Assembly: GCF_004331645.1 (NCBI RefSeq)
Contig: NZ_SJSK01000007.1
Coordinates: 62,001-126,000, forward strand
Reading direction: 5' to 3'
DNA from: Pedobacter frigiditerrae
GTDB lineage: Bacteria; Bacteroidota; Bacteroidia; Sphingobacteriales; Sphingobacteriaceae
DNA: 64,000 bases
The notes beneath the pieces were generated by a model. The model was not told where the DNA came from. It saw only the letters and a list, made by a program, of their open reading frames with translations, and searched no databases. Positions within the stretch are counted from its first letter, which is position 1. The number at the start of each line of letters is the position of its first letter. This document shows positions 52,591 through 62,202 of the stretch, in pieces. A program made the position numbers and the translations under genes.

Positions 52591-53547
52591 ATGAAATACT
52601 TTTTCATTGCAATCACTTTGTTTTTTGCAAATGCTCTATATGCACAAAACTATCCAAATCTTTTAAATTATAATTTAAATAGTACACATACGCACGGAAT
52701 AAAGATCAAGACAAACCTACCCTTTACCCCTGGTAGCCAAATGCCAACCATAAAGATTGAAGGCTATAATTTTGGTACTGGTGATGTCATTTCCTTGAAC
52801 ATTGTCTATTACATTTATTCTGGCGGTACAGATTATAATAACCCTTCAAATTATTATTTATACGATTCTAAGGTTTCCTCTTTGGGAAGTTATACGCCTA
52901 AGGTGCTTATCTCTAACGAAAATGGCAAGGTGGTTATTTATTTAGATGATAAAGTTTATCACCAGCGGTTTACGGTGAGTGCTTTTGCACAAGGTATGCA
53001 AGAGGTTCCTGCTTGGTTTCAGGGTTGGACAGTTGTTGATGAACCATTGACAGGCACTCAAACTACTGAACTCGCTTATAAGAACAGGTTTAAGGGAGAC
53101 GTGTATATGCCAGAAAGTGGAATCTGGAATACACTAGGTAATGTAGGTATTGGTACAACCAACCCCACAGAGAAGCTTTCAGTTAACGGTAAAATCAGAG
53201 CCAAGGAAATCAAGATAGAACCCAACCCAGCCACTTGGCCAGACTATGTTTTTGAGGCCGATTATAAGGTTGGAACCTTGGAAGAATTGGAACGTTATAT
53301 CACGACCCACAAACATTTACCGGAAATACCTTCGGCTAAAGAGGTTGAATCCAATGGTTTAGAGCTGGGAGAAATGAATAGGTTGTTGTTAAAGAAAGTA
53401 GAGGAACTCACTTTATACCTTATTCAAAAAGATAAGGAATTAGTAGAGACTAGAAAAGCAGTGGACAAAACAAGGGCAGATTTAAGTGAGAAATTAGCCT
53501 TACAAGAAGCAAGACTTCTTAAAATAGAAAACCTTATTAAGAAATAA
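52591..53547 (+). CDS. Fibre-like exported protein 7 of the array
   Basis: 318 aa with signal peptide (AITLFFANALYAQ). The N-terminal ~150 residues are a unique beta domain (SQMPTIKIEGYNFGTGDVIS; NGKVVIYLDDKVYHQRFTV; EVPAWFQGWTVVDEPLTG), again resembling fibre tip domains. In general layout it is nearest to the solitary member at 39490. A single GIGTTNPTEKLSVNG spacer joins it to the shared C-terminal domain. Here the sequence departs slightly (THKHLPEIPSAKEVESNGLE), so it is one of the more divergent copies. A long coiled coil ends the protein. Confidence 0.74.
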   Translation: MKYFFIAITLFFANALYAQNYPNLLNYNLNSTHTHGIKIKTNLPFTPGSQMPTIKIEGYNFGTGDVISLNIVYYIYSGGTDYNNPSNYYLYDSKVSSLGSYTPKVLISNENGKVVIYLDDKVYHQRFTVSAFAQGMQEVPAWFQGWTVVDEPLTGTQTTELAYKNRFKGDVYMPESGIWNTLGNVGIGTTNPTEKLSVNGKIRAKEIKIEPNPATWPDYVFEADYKVGTLEELERYITTHKHLPEIPSAKEVESNGLELGEMNRLLLKKVEELTLYLIQKDKELVETRKAVDKTRADLSEKLALQEARLLKIENLIKK

Positions 53548-53573
53548 ATAATACGCTTAAAAAAACTATTGCC

Positions 53574-54356
53574 ATGAAATTATATTTTTCTCTATTAGTA
53601 GGCATATTGATAAATACTACTGTTGTTGCACAACAGGCTGAACTCAATTTTACACATCAAAATATTAATTTTTCTGCAGCTCCACGTACTACCATAAATC
53701 CCATGTCCATAAAGCTATGGGATAATTATGGGAATGGAGGAGGTCCAACTACCTACGGAACAGTGCTTGAAATATATGGCTTATCTTCTCACCAAACCAG
53801 TCAATTGTACTTTGGTGGTTGGGATGATTCGAAAATTAGGTATAGGGAGGCATTTTATGCAGATAATGTATGGAACAGCTGGATTACATTACTTGATTCA
53901 AAAAACAACGTTGAATCTGCTGGTCGATTGATGGTAAGTGGATCAGGCAACCACTTTATTAATGGCGGTAATGTTGGGATAGGTACAGCAACACCGACTG
54001 AAAAACTTTCGGTTAATGGAAAAATAAGGGCAAAGGAAATAAAGGTTGAGCCGAACCCAGCCACTTGGCCAGACTATGTTTTTGAGGATGATTATAAGGT
54101 TGGAACGTTGGAAGAATTGGAACTTTATGTCAAGACGAATAAACATTTGCCTGAAATGCCTACGGCTAAAGAAGTAGCCATGAATGGTGTGGAGTTGGGA
54201 GAGCTGAATAGGTTGTTGTTAAAAAAGGTAGAAGAGTTGACACTTTATCTCATTAAAAATAATGAAACGGTAACTAAACAAAGTATACAGCTTAAAATTC
54301 AAGAAGAAAGAATTAACAAATTAGAGGAGGCTTTAAGATCAAATAATAAAAAATAA
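53574..54356 (+). CDS. Fibre-like exported protein 8 of the array (knob)
   Basis: 260 aa with signal peptide (LLVGILINTTVVAQ). The N-terminal module (about 45-115: PTTYGTVLEIYGLSSHQTSQ; LYFGGWDDSKIRYREAFYAD; WNSWITLLDSKNN) has the W-x-x-W-x-x-L ending and QLYF strand typical of phage and pyocin knob domains. It differs from module B. One GIGTATPTEKLSVNG spacer and the shared domain follow, with LGELNRLLLKKVEEL in place of LGEMNRLLL. Its TAA overlaps the next ATG (TAATG), so gene 9 is translationally coupled. Confidence 0.75.
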   Translation: MKLYFSLLVGILINTTVVAQQAELNFTHQNINFSAAPRTTINPMSIKLWDNYGNGGGPTTYGTVLEIYGLSSHQTSQLYFGGWDDSKIRYREAFYADNVWNSWITLLDSKNNVESAGRLMVSGSGNHFINGGNVGIGTATPTEKLSVNGKIRAKEIKVEPNPATWPDYVFEDDYKVGTLEELELYVKTNKHLPEMPTAKEVAMNGVELGELNRLLLKKVEELTLYLIKNNETVTKQSIQLKIQEERINKLEEALRSNNKK

Positions 54357-55969
54357 TGATGAAAAAATTATATGTATTCATGCTCGTCATGGCAGGGTTT
54401 TACCAAAGCTCTTTAGCCCAAAACTTATTGGACATGCAAAATTGGAAAATAGGTTCAGGTGCAACTGGTGCATTTGCCTTAAACGGAACAACTGCAGAAA
54501 ACCAACGCATTTGGGGTATTGGGCCATATGGAGAAAGGGCTGTTCTGTGGAGAGCTAAGCCAGATGGAGATGGCACTGCAGACGGTGGGTTTAATCATGA
54601 TTACTTTGCAATTGACCACACCAGTACCTATAGGTTCATGATATGGTTAAAGAAAACCAATTCAAGTAATGGTGTAAGTTATCTGGGTACTAACAATGTT
54701 AATAACCTAGATGGTACGGCAAATGTAAATCCTTATTTTTGGAATGGTGATTTGCCCGAATTAAATAAATGGTATTTAGTTGTTGGTTATGTGCATGGTA
54801 GCGGAGATAATTCTACTACTAGCTATGGCGGCATATATGATAGTGTTTCTGGAAAAAAGGTAGCTGGTATTGTTGATTTTAAGTTTGATGCGAGCACTAC
54901 CCATGCAAACCTAAGGTCATATCTTTATTATGATCCAGATGTAAACGACGAACAATATTTTTACGCACCAAAAGTAGAGAGGGTAAATGGAAATGAACAA
55001 CCTATTTCTAGCATATTGAATGGAGAAAAGATTCAAACTGAAATAAGGAATGATGCTGGCCTAAAAGGCGATGCAGGTGCTAAATCAGGGTTTTTTGAAA
55101 CCCCTAGTCCGGTAAATTATCCAAGTGCTGCAACTTCGTGGTGGCATTTATTGGATGTTAGGCATTCTAATACCACTAATAACTATGCCATGCAATTTTC
55201 GGGTAGCTTTTTTGACCAACAGTTGTATTTCCGCAAAACAAATGAGAATGCTGCGCAATCTTGGTCGAGGGTGCTATTAGAAACTAATGGAAATGTTGGG
55301 ATAGGCACCGTTATTCCAAGGGCTTCTTTGGATGTGTCTTCTATACTTAATGGACAGAAATTAGGGACTGTTTTTGGAAGGCTTAATGAAGGTGACAATG
55401 AAGGTGATGGTACGTTTTTAGGGGTTAGAGGCTATAATACTACAAATGATTACAATGGGAAAAGTTTTGCTATTGAGCATAATTTTTATGGTCAAACAAA
55501 CAGTTCAATAAATTTTTTTAGGGGTGGGTCAAGAACAGGTGGTTTTATAACTTTTTCAACTTTTAATAATGAAGAAAGAATGAGGATTTCTCCGAACGGA
55601 GACGTGGGCATCGGTACGACAGCCCCAACAGAAAAACTTTCCGTAAATGGTAAAATTCGTGCAAGGGAAATAAAGGTTGAACCCAACCCTGCCACTTGGC
55701 CAGATTATGTTTTTGAGACCGACTATAAAGTTGAAAACTTGGAAGAACTGGAACGTTATATCAAAACCAATAAACACCTGCCAGAAATGCCTACGGCAAA
55801 GGAAGTTGGGGCCAATGGCATAGAGTTGGGAGAAATGAATAGGTTGTTGTTAAAGAAAGTAGAAGAGTTAACACTCTTATTAATAGATCAGGGTAAAAAG
55901 AATGAGAAACAAGATGAAATGATTAATAAATTGGTAAAGGAATTAAATGACGTAAAAAAAATCAAATAA
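54356..55969 (+). CDS. Fibre-like exported protein 9 of the array (largest, composite)
   Basis: 537 aa with signal peptide (LYVFMLVMAGFYQSSLAQ). It combines three parts: a unique N-terminal LamG/CBM-like domain (about 20-215: GERAVLWRAKPDGDGTADGG; STYRFMIWLKKTNSSNGV; YFYAPKVERVNGNEQP), then module B (LKGDAGAKSGFFETPSPVNY; LLDVRHSNTTNNYAMQFSGS) as in protein 3, then module C (GTFLGVRGYNTTNDYNGKSF; AIEHNFYGQTNSSINFFRGG) as in protein 2. GIGTTAPTEKLSVNG leads to the shared C-terminal domain and coiled coil. It closes the array. The composite build is the clearest evidence of module exchange. Confidence 0.77.
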   Translation: MMKKLYVFMLVMAGFYQSSLAQNLLDMQNWKIGSGATGAFALNGTTAENQRIWGIGPYGERAVLWRAKPDGDGTADGGFNHDYFAIDHTSTYRFMIWLKKTNSSNGVSYLGTNNVNNLDGTANVNPYFWNGDLPELNKWYLVVGYVHGSGDNSTTSYGGIYDSVSGKKVAGIVDFKFDASTTHANLRSYLYYDPDVNDEQYFYAPKVERVNGNEQPISSILNGEKIQTEIRNDAGLKGDAGAKSGFFETPSPVNYPSAATSWWHLLDVRHSNTTNNYAMQFSGSFFDQQLYFRKTNENAAQSWSRVLLETNGNVGIGTVIPRASLDVSSILNGQKLGTVFGRLNEGDNEGDGTFLGVRGYNTTNDYNGKSFAIEHNFYGQTNSSINFFRGGSRTGGFITFSTFNNEERMRISPNGDVGIGTTAPTEKLSVNGKIRAREIKVEPNPATWPDYVFETDYKVENLEELERYIKTNKHLPEMPTAKEVGANGIELGEMNRLLLKKVEELTLLLIDQGKKNEKQDEMINKLVKELNDVKKIK

Positions 55970-56851
55970 AAGTATTTAAGCTAAGCTCAAAAAAACCGGA
56001 ACGATAATATAGGTTAGGAGGTAGAGGTTAGCGTTTAGAGGTTAGCATCCTGTACTATCAATCTCATTGCTGATTGTCATCCGATGACTATGGCACACCC
56101 TGAAAATCTCATCTGACGACTAAGGAGAGGTTAGAATGAAGGTTTAAGGGGGTTAGCGTTTAGGGTTTAGAGCCGACACAAGGCTTTCTTATGCACTCTT
56201 CTATATCGCTATAGTCTACTTCCTATTCCTATCCTTCTCCCCTTAGTTGTACCATAGTCTCTTAGAATAGGGTAGTAAGCAAGTATCATTGCCTAGCAAT
56301 AGGATAGGGACTAAAGGAAGGGTAGATTTAAGTTAGACTTGAGTTAGGCTTGTTAATAGGAAAATTAAGGAGAATGAGACGTTTTGATCAACGCATTGCT
56401 GGTGTGCCAACTGCTAAACCAATATACGCAATTTTGTTGGATTTTTAATTAGGGTTTGTTGATTTTCTGAAGGGAAGCAATGTTTAATTGTTTAAACATA
56501 TTTTTTATTCACAATTTATTAAGCCATCCCTTTCAAATGCTTAAAAAAGCCACATTAAGAATTTATCCCCTACATTATACAGAAATACCCCTCTTTTAAA
56601 AGCAAAAAATATGCTTTCTTTATATTACCAAAATATAAACTGAACAGCATGAGGTATAAATTTACCACAGACGACCCCTAGCATTAGCGCTATTTCATAG
56701 CTACGCTTTATCGATTGTTTTCTAACAAGATGGCTAAGGGGATAAACATTATAGACCACACCTTACATAGGTATAATGTTTCAAAATTCAATTAAGCCTA
56801 GTAAAACAATCCAGAAAATTAATTATTAACCAAATAATTTATCTTTTAACT
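55970..56851. other. Long intergenic region before SusC
   Basis: 882 bases. The first part has TTAGAGGTTAGCGTTTAG-like low-complexity text and copy C of the dispersed inverted repeat. The remainder is AT-rich with no convincing gene. The SusC promoter and leader should lie in the last few hundred bases. No anti-sigma, AraC or hybrid sensor gene is present here. Confidence 0.6.
56076..56120. repeat. Dispersed inverted repeat, copy C
   Basis: Arms GTCATCCGAT and ATCTGACGAC (two mismatches) with GCACACCCTGAAAATCTC between. The upstream CTCATTGCTGATT and the downstream GACTAAG are shared with other copies. Confidence 0.6.
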
Positions 56852-59800
56852 ATGCTCAACTATTACTTAATTTTTAAAAAACGGAAGGCAAAAGCTATAC
56901 CTAGCTGCCTTGTTTTATTCTTTGCACTAATACTTGCAACATCGGTTACTGCTTTTGGACAGACCAAAACCATAACTGGGGTAATTACAGATGCAAAAAC
57001 CGGAGAACCACTTGTAGGCGCTGCAGTAAAAGTAACCACTTCACAAGTGAGTACAAGTGCAGATGGAAACGGAAAGTTCACGCTTGTTGTTCCAACCAAT
57101 GCCAGTGTTGTGATCACTTATATAGGTTATGATGCACAAACCATTGCCGTTGGAAACCAAACTCAATTAACCATTAAATTAGAACCTAATGCTACAGCAC
57201 TTTCTCAAGTAGAGATAGTGGGGGTAGGTTATGGTACCATGCGTAAAAAAGATCTTACAGGGGCCATTACACAAATACGCCCAGATAAGATAGCAGACCA
57301 AAATCCAAACACCGTACAAGATATCCTTCGTGGTACGGCTGGGGTAAGTGTTGGTTTAGATGCTTCTGCAAAAGGCGGAGGTTCTATTCAAATTCGTGGT
57401 ATTCGTTCTGTGTATAGTGCAGGCGGCCATAACGATCCATTACTTATTTTAGATGGTACCATATTTTACGGAGAATTGTCTGAGATTAATCCTGATGATA
57501 TTGAACAGATGGATATCTTAAAAGATGCTTCAGCTTCGGCAGTTTATGGTGCTAAATCTGCAAATGGTGTAATTATCATTACCACCAAAAAGGGAAAAAT
57601 TGGTAAACCTAAAATTAACTTTACCTCAAATGCTGGTTTTGTGACCAGTGCTGCAGATCGTGAAGTATTTGATGGGGCAGGTTATATCAAATATCGTGAA
57701 GATTGGTATACTGCGCCAACTTATGGTGTAAATACAACAACGGGTAAATATGAAGCATATCAGTCTACCTTTAAAACACAACCAGGTTATTACGCTTCAG
57801 CTGCAGATGCGGTTTCAAAATACGGTGCTACAGTTGCGCAATGGAGGGCATACACTACAAACACTACTGGTTCTTCAGATAATGAGATTTTTGGAAAACG
57901 TCTCTTATTGCAAAGTACGGTATTGAATAATTTCCTTGCTGGCCAAACATTCAATTGGTATGATCACTCTTTCCAAACTGGTACCAACCAAGATTATAAC
58001 ATTAGTGCTTCTGGTGCAACAGACAAGATGAATTACTATTTTTCTATGGGTTATCTATCTAATAAAGGTGTTGCCGTAGGGAATGAGTACAGTGCAATTC
58101 GTGGTAACTTAAAATTAGATGCCAATATCACCAAATGGTTGCAGGTAGGTGCAAATGTTAATTTCCAAGATAGAACTGATGGCGATTTGGCTGTAGATTG
58201 GAGCAGACAGATATTGAATAACTCTCCTTTTGCCAATTATAAAGATGCAAACGGAAATCTAGTAGTACACCCAATGGGCGATAACATGGTGAATAACTAT
58301 GGCTATAACTATGATTTTAACCGTTTGTACCTTGACTTGGATAAGGGGTATACTGTGTTAAATACCATTTTAAATGCCAAAGTGAAATTGCCATTTGGTA
58401 TTAATTATTCATTTAATGCATCTCCTCGTTACCAATATTTCCATGATCGTTATTGGGAATCTGCTAGCCATCCAGATTGGAAAGGCACAAACGGATTGGT
58501 AAATCGCGAACAAGCCAAACGCTTTGATTGGTCTATTAACAATACGTTGAACTGGGAGCGTACATTTGCAGAAAAACATCGTGTTGCCATTACCTTAGTA
58601 CAGGAAGCAGAAAAAAGACAATACTGGCAAGATAGAATTGAAGCCCGTAACATATTACCAAGTGATGCCTTAGGTTTCCACGAAACGCTTTTTGGTGATA
58701 AACAATTGAGTAGGTTCGACTCTAATGATACCAAAGAAACAGCTGATGGTTTATTGGGTCGTTTGTTCTATTCTTATAATGATCGTTACATGTTAACTAC
58801 TTCAGTACGTAGAGATGGTTATTCGGCATTTGGTGCATCAAACCCAAGGGCAACATTCTTCTCTGCTGCAGTTGCATGGACATTTACAAACGAAAGTTTC
58901 TTTAAATGGAAAGCCATGAGTACTGGTAAATTAAGGATGTCATGGGGGCAGAATGGAAACAGGCAATTGGGAGATCCGTATTTAGCATTAGCTAACCTTG
59001 GTTTAGGTGCTGGCGCTACTGCTGGTTACATTGATAATAGTGGTAACTTGATACAATACAGGTATTTATTAATGGATCGTTTAGCCAACCCTGCACTTAC
59101 CTGGGAAAAAACAGAGGCTTTTAATGCTGGATTAGATTTTGGTTTCTTAGATAATCGCATCAGTGGTTCAATAGATTATTACATTACACCCACTATTGAT
59201 ATGATCATGACTAGGTCATTACCAGATTTTACTGGTTTCCCTTCTATCAATACCAACCTAGGAAAAGTAGAAAACAGAGGTTTTGAGCTTTCTATCAATT
59301 CGCAAAACATTAAACACAAGGACTTCTCTTGGAGTACTACTTTCCAGATTTCTAAATACAAAAACACCATTAAACACTTGTATTATGTATATGATAATAT
59401 CATTGATGCCAATGGAAATGTAACGTCAACAAAAGAAAGAGATGATATTGGAAACGGATGGTTCATCGGACAGCCAATTGGAGCCATTTGGAATTACCGT
59501 GTAACAGGTATTTGGCAAGCTAATGAAGTTACTGAGGCTGCTAAATATGGCCAACGCCCAGGAGACCCTAAGGTGGCAAACAATTATACTGCAGATGATA
59601 ATAATGGTGTGCCAGTTTATAATGACAAGGATAAGGAGTTTTTAGGTCAGACTAATCCACCAATCATGTGGTCGTTGCGTAATGATTTTAACTACAAAAA
59701 CTTTAATTTCTCTTTTAACATGTATTCATACATGGGGCATAAAAGTTTAAATGGAGCTTATTTAAATCAGGATAACGGAACTTCATTAGTAACCAATTTA

Positions 59801-60121
59801 GCCAATACTTGGGAGAAAAACTATTGGACACTTGAGAACCCAACCAATGATTTTGCTCGTCTTGATGCAAGGGGGCCAGCGGGTGTATCTGCTCCAGGTA
59901 TGCTTTACGACCGATCATTTATCCGTTTAGAGAATGTAACTTTAGGTTATACCTTGCCAAATAAACTAACTAGCAAATTGGGCATAGAAAAATTAAAAGT
60001 TTATAGCTCGGTACGTAATGTTGCAGTTTGGACTAAGGATAAAAACTGGGAATATTGGGATGTAGAAACAGGCGCTTTAGCACCTAGGATATACACTTTT
60101 GGATTAAACGTAAATTTTTAA
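56852..60121 (+). CDS. SusC/RagA-type TonB-linked outer-membrane transporter
   Basis: 1089 aa with signal peptide (CLVLFFALILATSVTAFGQ). The N-terminal carboxypeptidase-regulatory-like domain is clear (ITGVITDAKTGEPLVGAAVK; ITYIGYDAQTIAVG), then the TonB-dependent plug (GYGTMRKKDLTGAITQIRP; IQIRGIRSVYSAGG; LKDASASAVYGAKSANGVII) and a long beta barrel ending in IYTFGLNVNF with terminal Phe. With SusD 11 bases downstream it forms the outer-membrane importer of a glycan or other oligomer. It lies over 40 kb from the glycosidases in this window, so its substrate cannot be taken from them. Confidence 0.92.
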   Translation: MLNYYLIFKKRKAKAIPSCLVLFFALILATSVTAFGQTKTITGVITDAKTGEPLVGAAVKVTTSQVSTSADGNGKFTLVVPTNASVVITYIGYDAQTIAVGNQTQLTIKLEPNATALSQVEIVGVGYGTMRKKDLTGAITQIRPDKIADQNPNTVQDILRGTAGVSVGLDASAKGGGSIQIRGIRSVYSAGGHNDPLLILDGTIFYGELSEINPDDIEQMDILKDASASAVYGAKSANGVIIITTKKGKIGKPKINFTSNAGFVTSAADREVFDGAGYIKYREDWYTAPTYGVNTTTGKYEAYQSTFKTQPGYYASAADAVSKYGATVAQWRAYTTNTTGSSDNEIFGKRLLLQSTVLNNFLAGQTFNWYDHSFQTGTNQDYNISASGATDKMNYYFSMGYLSNKGVAVGNEYSAIRGNLKLDANITKWLQVGANVNFQDRTDGDLAVDWSRQILNNSPFANYKDANGNLVVHPMGDNMVNNYGYNYDFNRLYLDLDKGYTVLNTILNAKVKLPFGINYSFNASPRYQYFHDRYWESASHPDWKGTNGLVNREQAKRFDWSINNTLNWERTFAEKHRVAITLVQEAEKRQYWQDRIEARNILPSDALGFHETLFGDKQLSRFDSNDTKETADGLLGRLFYSYNDRYMLTTSVRRDGYSAFGASNPRATFFSAAVAWTFTNESFFKWKAMSTGKLRMSWGQNGNRQLGDPYLALANLGLGAGATAGYIDNSGNLIQYRYLLMDRLANPALTWEKTEAFNAGLDFGFLDNRISGSIDYYITPTIDMIMTRSLPDFTGFPSINTNLGKVENRGFELSINSQNIKHKDFSWSTTFQISKYKNTIKHLYYVYDNIIDANGNVTSTKERDDIGNGWFIGQPIGAIWNYRVTGIWQANEVTEAAKYGQRPGDPKVANNYTADDNNGVPVYNDKDKEFLGQTNPPIMWSLRNDFNYKNFNFSFNMYSYMGHKSLNGAYLNQDNGTSLVTNLANTWEKNYWTLENPTNDFARLDARGPAGVSAPGMLYDRSFIRLENVTLGYTLPNKLTSKLGIEKLKVYSSVRNVAVWTKDKNWEYWDVETGALAPRIYTFGLNVNF

Positions 60122-60132
60122 GCAATAGAGCG

Positions 60133-62067
60133 ATGAAAAAGAATCAAAATATAATAATCAAAAAAGTATCGATTGCACTTTTTATCTGTGCAGGTATTGC
60201 GTTAACTTTTTCTGGTTGTAAGAAAACATTTTTACAGCCTGAGCCATTATCATTCTTCGAACCGGGAGAAACCTTTACAACCAAGAGCGGTCTAGATGCA
60301 GCAGTAGCCATTGCCGATCGCCATTTACGTTCATATTGGACCTTTTCTGCGTATACAGATTTAAGTTTGCCCATTAGTACAGAATACATGTTTTCTGATA
60401 TGGACGTGGCATCTAAAACGGATGATGGAAATATCTTTACCGATATGGCTACGCGTCTTACGCCAACAGATATGCCTGAAAGGGTTCCTTATTTTTGGGG
60501 AGAGACCTATAATGGGATCAAGTATGCAAATACCATCCTTACATTTATAGATGGTGTGCAGGGACTGGATGAGACTACCAAAAATCAATACAAAGGTAGA
60601 GCATTGTTTCACCGTTCATGGCGCTATATGGCACTTTGTTTTCAGTTTAAGGATGTGCCTTTTGTAACAAAGATTGTAAGTGTGCCTAAAGTAAATTATC
60701 GCAGTACAAAACGCGAAGCTATTTTGAAAAAAATAACTGAGGATATGGAGCAGGCTGTACAATGGGTGCCAGATCAAAAGGACATGACATTAAGAGGTTT
60801 GGTGAACAAGGGTGCTTGTAGGCAATTGTTAATTAAATGTTACTTGGCAACAGGGCAGTTTGACAAAGCCATCGCACAAGCAGATCTATTAATCAACAGC
60901 TCTGGGTATTCCTTAAACATGAATAACTTCGGTAACTTTTATAATCCTTATCCTAACACCTGGCCAATTACACGTAATGTGATTTGGGATTTGCATCGTC
61001 CAGAAAACAAATCTATCGCTGCAAATACTGAAGCTATTTTAATCATGCCAAACCGCAATGCTACAGATATGGGTATTAAAATGAACAGCATGCGTAATTG
61101 GGGGCCTTTTTTAGATAACATTGGTTTAGCCACACCAGATGCAAAACAAGCAATTCGTTATTTACCAGCTGCAAATGCTAGTTACCGTGCTAATTTAGAT
61201 TATGTACATGCCATTGGTCGTGGTATTGCACACATTCGCCCAACTTATTTTGCCCAAAGATCACTTTGGTATGTAAATGGGGTTAATGATGCAGGAGATT
61301 TACGTCACAGTAATGCAGTGGGTAATTGGATTGAGATGGAGGATCTTAAATACAATGAACCAACCAGTACTTTCTTTGGACAAAACGTTCGCCTTAGAAA
61401 TGCGACAGGTGGATTGTTATGTGCAGATACCATCCGTCAGTATTTTGCTTGGCCACACTATAAATATTATATAGAAGATCCAATTGAGTCATTAAACCCA
61501 AATGAGGTTAACCATAGAGGTGGTGCAGGCGATTTATATTTATATCGTTTAGCCGAGACTTATTTATTACGTGCTGAAGCCAAGTTTTACAAGGGCGATA
61601 TTGCTGGGGCAACAGCTGATGTAAACAAAATTAGGGAGCGTGCTAAATGTACTCAAATGTATACTACAGTAACCATTGGTGATATCATGAATGAACGTGC
61701 CCGCGAATTGAACAAAGAAGAATGGCGCTTTACAGAGTTAAGTCGTGTTTCTTATGCTCTTGCATTGAGCGGTAAATCTGATGAATGGGGCAATACCTAC
61801 ACGGTAGATAATTTAGCCACAAATAGCTATTGGTACCAACGTATTCAGCATTATAGCGATTTCTACAACAAAGGGAAAGTTCAGGTTAGAGGTCGTTCTT
61901 ATACCATGGCTCCTCATAATATCAATTGGCCAATCCCAAATGGGTCAATCCAATCTAATGGTGGTGCACAGCTTTGGCAAAACCAGGGTTATACGGGCTA
62001 TAACCCAAGTATAAAAAGATGGGACACTTGGCAAGAAGCTGTAGCGGATGAAGATATAACTAATTAA
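60133..62067 (+). CDS. SusD/RagB-type surface lipoprotein
   Basis: 644 aa with a lipobox ALTFSGC (C29), so a surface-exposed lipoprotein capping the SusC barrel. Typical landmarks are FHRSWRYMALCFQFKDVPFV, the TPR-like helices (LIKCYLATGQFDKAIAQADL), and YRLAETYLLRAEAKFYKGDI with VNKIRERAK and NERARELNKEEWRFTELSR. It is longer than many family members (about 500-600), with inserts between about 250 and 420. It follows SusC by 11 bases and is closed by a strong terminator at 62097. Substrate unknown. Confidence 0.92.
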   Translation: MKKNQNIIIKKVSIALFICAGIALTFSGCKKTFLQPEPLSFFEPGETFTTKSGLDAAVAIADRHLRSYWTFSAYTDLSLPISTEYMFSDMDVASKTDDGNIFTDMATRLTPTDMPERVPYFWGETYNGIKYANTILTFIDGVQGLDETTKNQYKGRALFHRSWRYMALCFQFKDVPFVTKIVSVPKVNYRSTKREAILKKITEDMEQAVQWVPDQKDMTLRGLVNKGACRQLLIKCYLATGQFDKAIAQADLLINSSGYSLNMNNFGNFYNPYPNTWPITRNVIWDLHRPENKSIAANTEAILIMPNRNATDMGIKMNSMRNWGPFLDNIGLATPDAKQAIRYLPAANASYRANLDYVHAIGRGIAHIRPTYFAQRSLWYVNGVNDAGDLRHSNAVGNWIEMEDLKYNEPTSTFFGQNVRLRNATGGLLCADTIRQYFAWPHYKYYIEDPIESLNPNEVNHRGGAGDLYLYRLAETYLLRAEAKFYKGDIAGATADVNKIRERAKCTQMYTTVTIGDIMNERARELNKEEWRFTELSRVSYALALSGKSDEWGNTYTVDNLATNSYWYQRIQHYSDFYNKGKVQVRGRSYTMAPHNINWPIPNGSIQSNGGAQLWQNQGYTGYNPSIKRWDTWQEAVADEDITN

Positions 62068-62096
62068 AAACATAAGCTTCCTTAAAATAACAATTA

Positions 62097-62138
62097 AAAG
62101 GTAATCGGTCCTCGAGTAAGGACTGGTTACCTTTTTTT
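62097..62138 (+). terminator. Intrinsic terminator of the SusC-SusD unit
   Basis: AAAGGTAATCGGTCCT (62097-62112) pairs with AGGACTGGTTACCTTT (62119-62134) across a 6-base loop, with two wobble-type positions, followed by a T-run. It lies 29 bases after the SusD stop and could work in both directions. Confidence 0.88.
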
Positions 62139-62202
62139 ATGGGATTTCAATCTTTAATACGCCTAGGTATTTGTAGTTTTAGCTTTTAAAAAAAAAACAT
62201 AA

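Noticed and set aside
45116..55969. Prophage tail-fibre region
   Set aside because: Nine fibre-like genes each have Sec signals, and there is no capsid, tail tube, terminase, lysis or integrase gene in the window.
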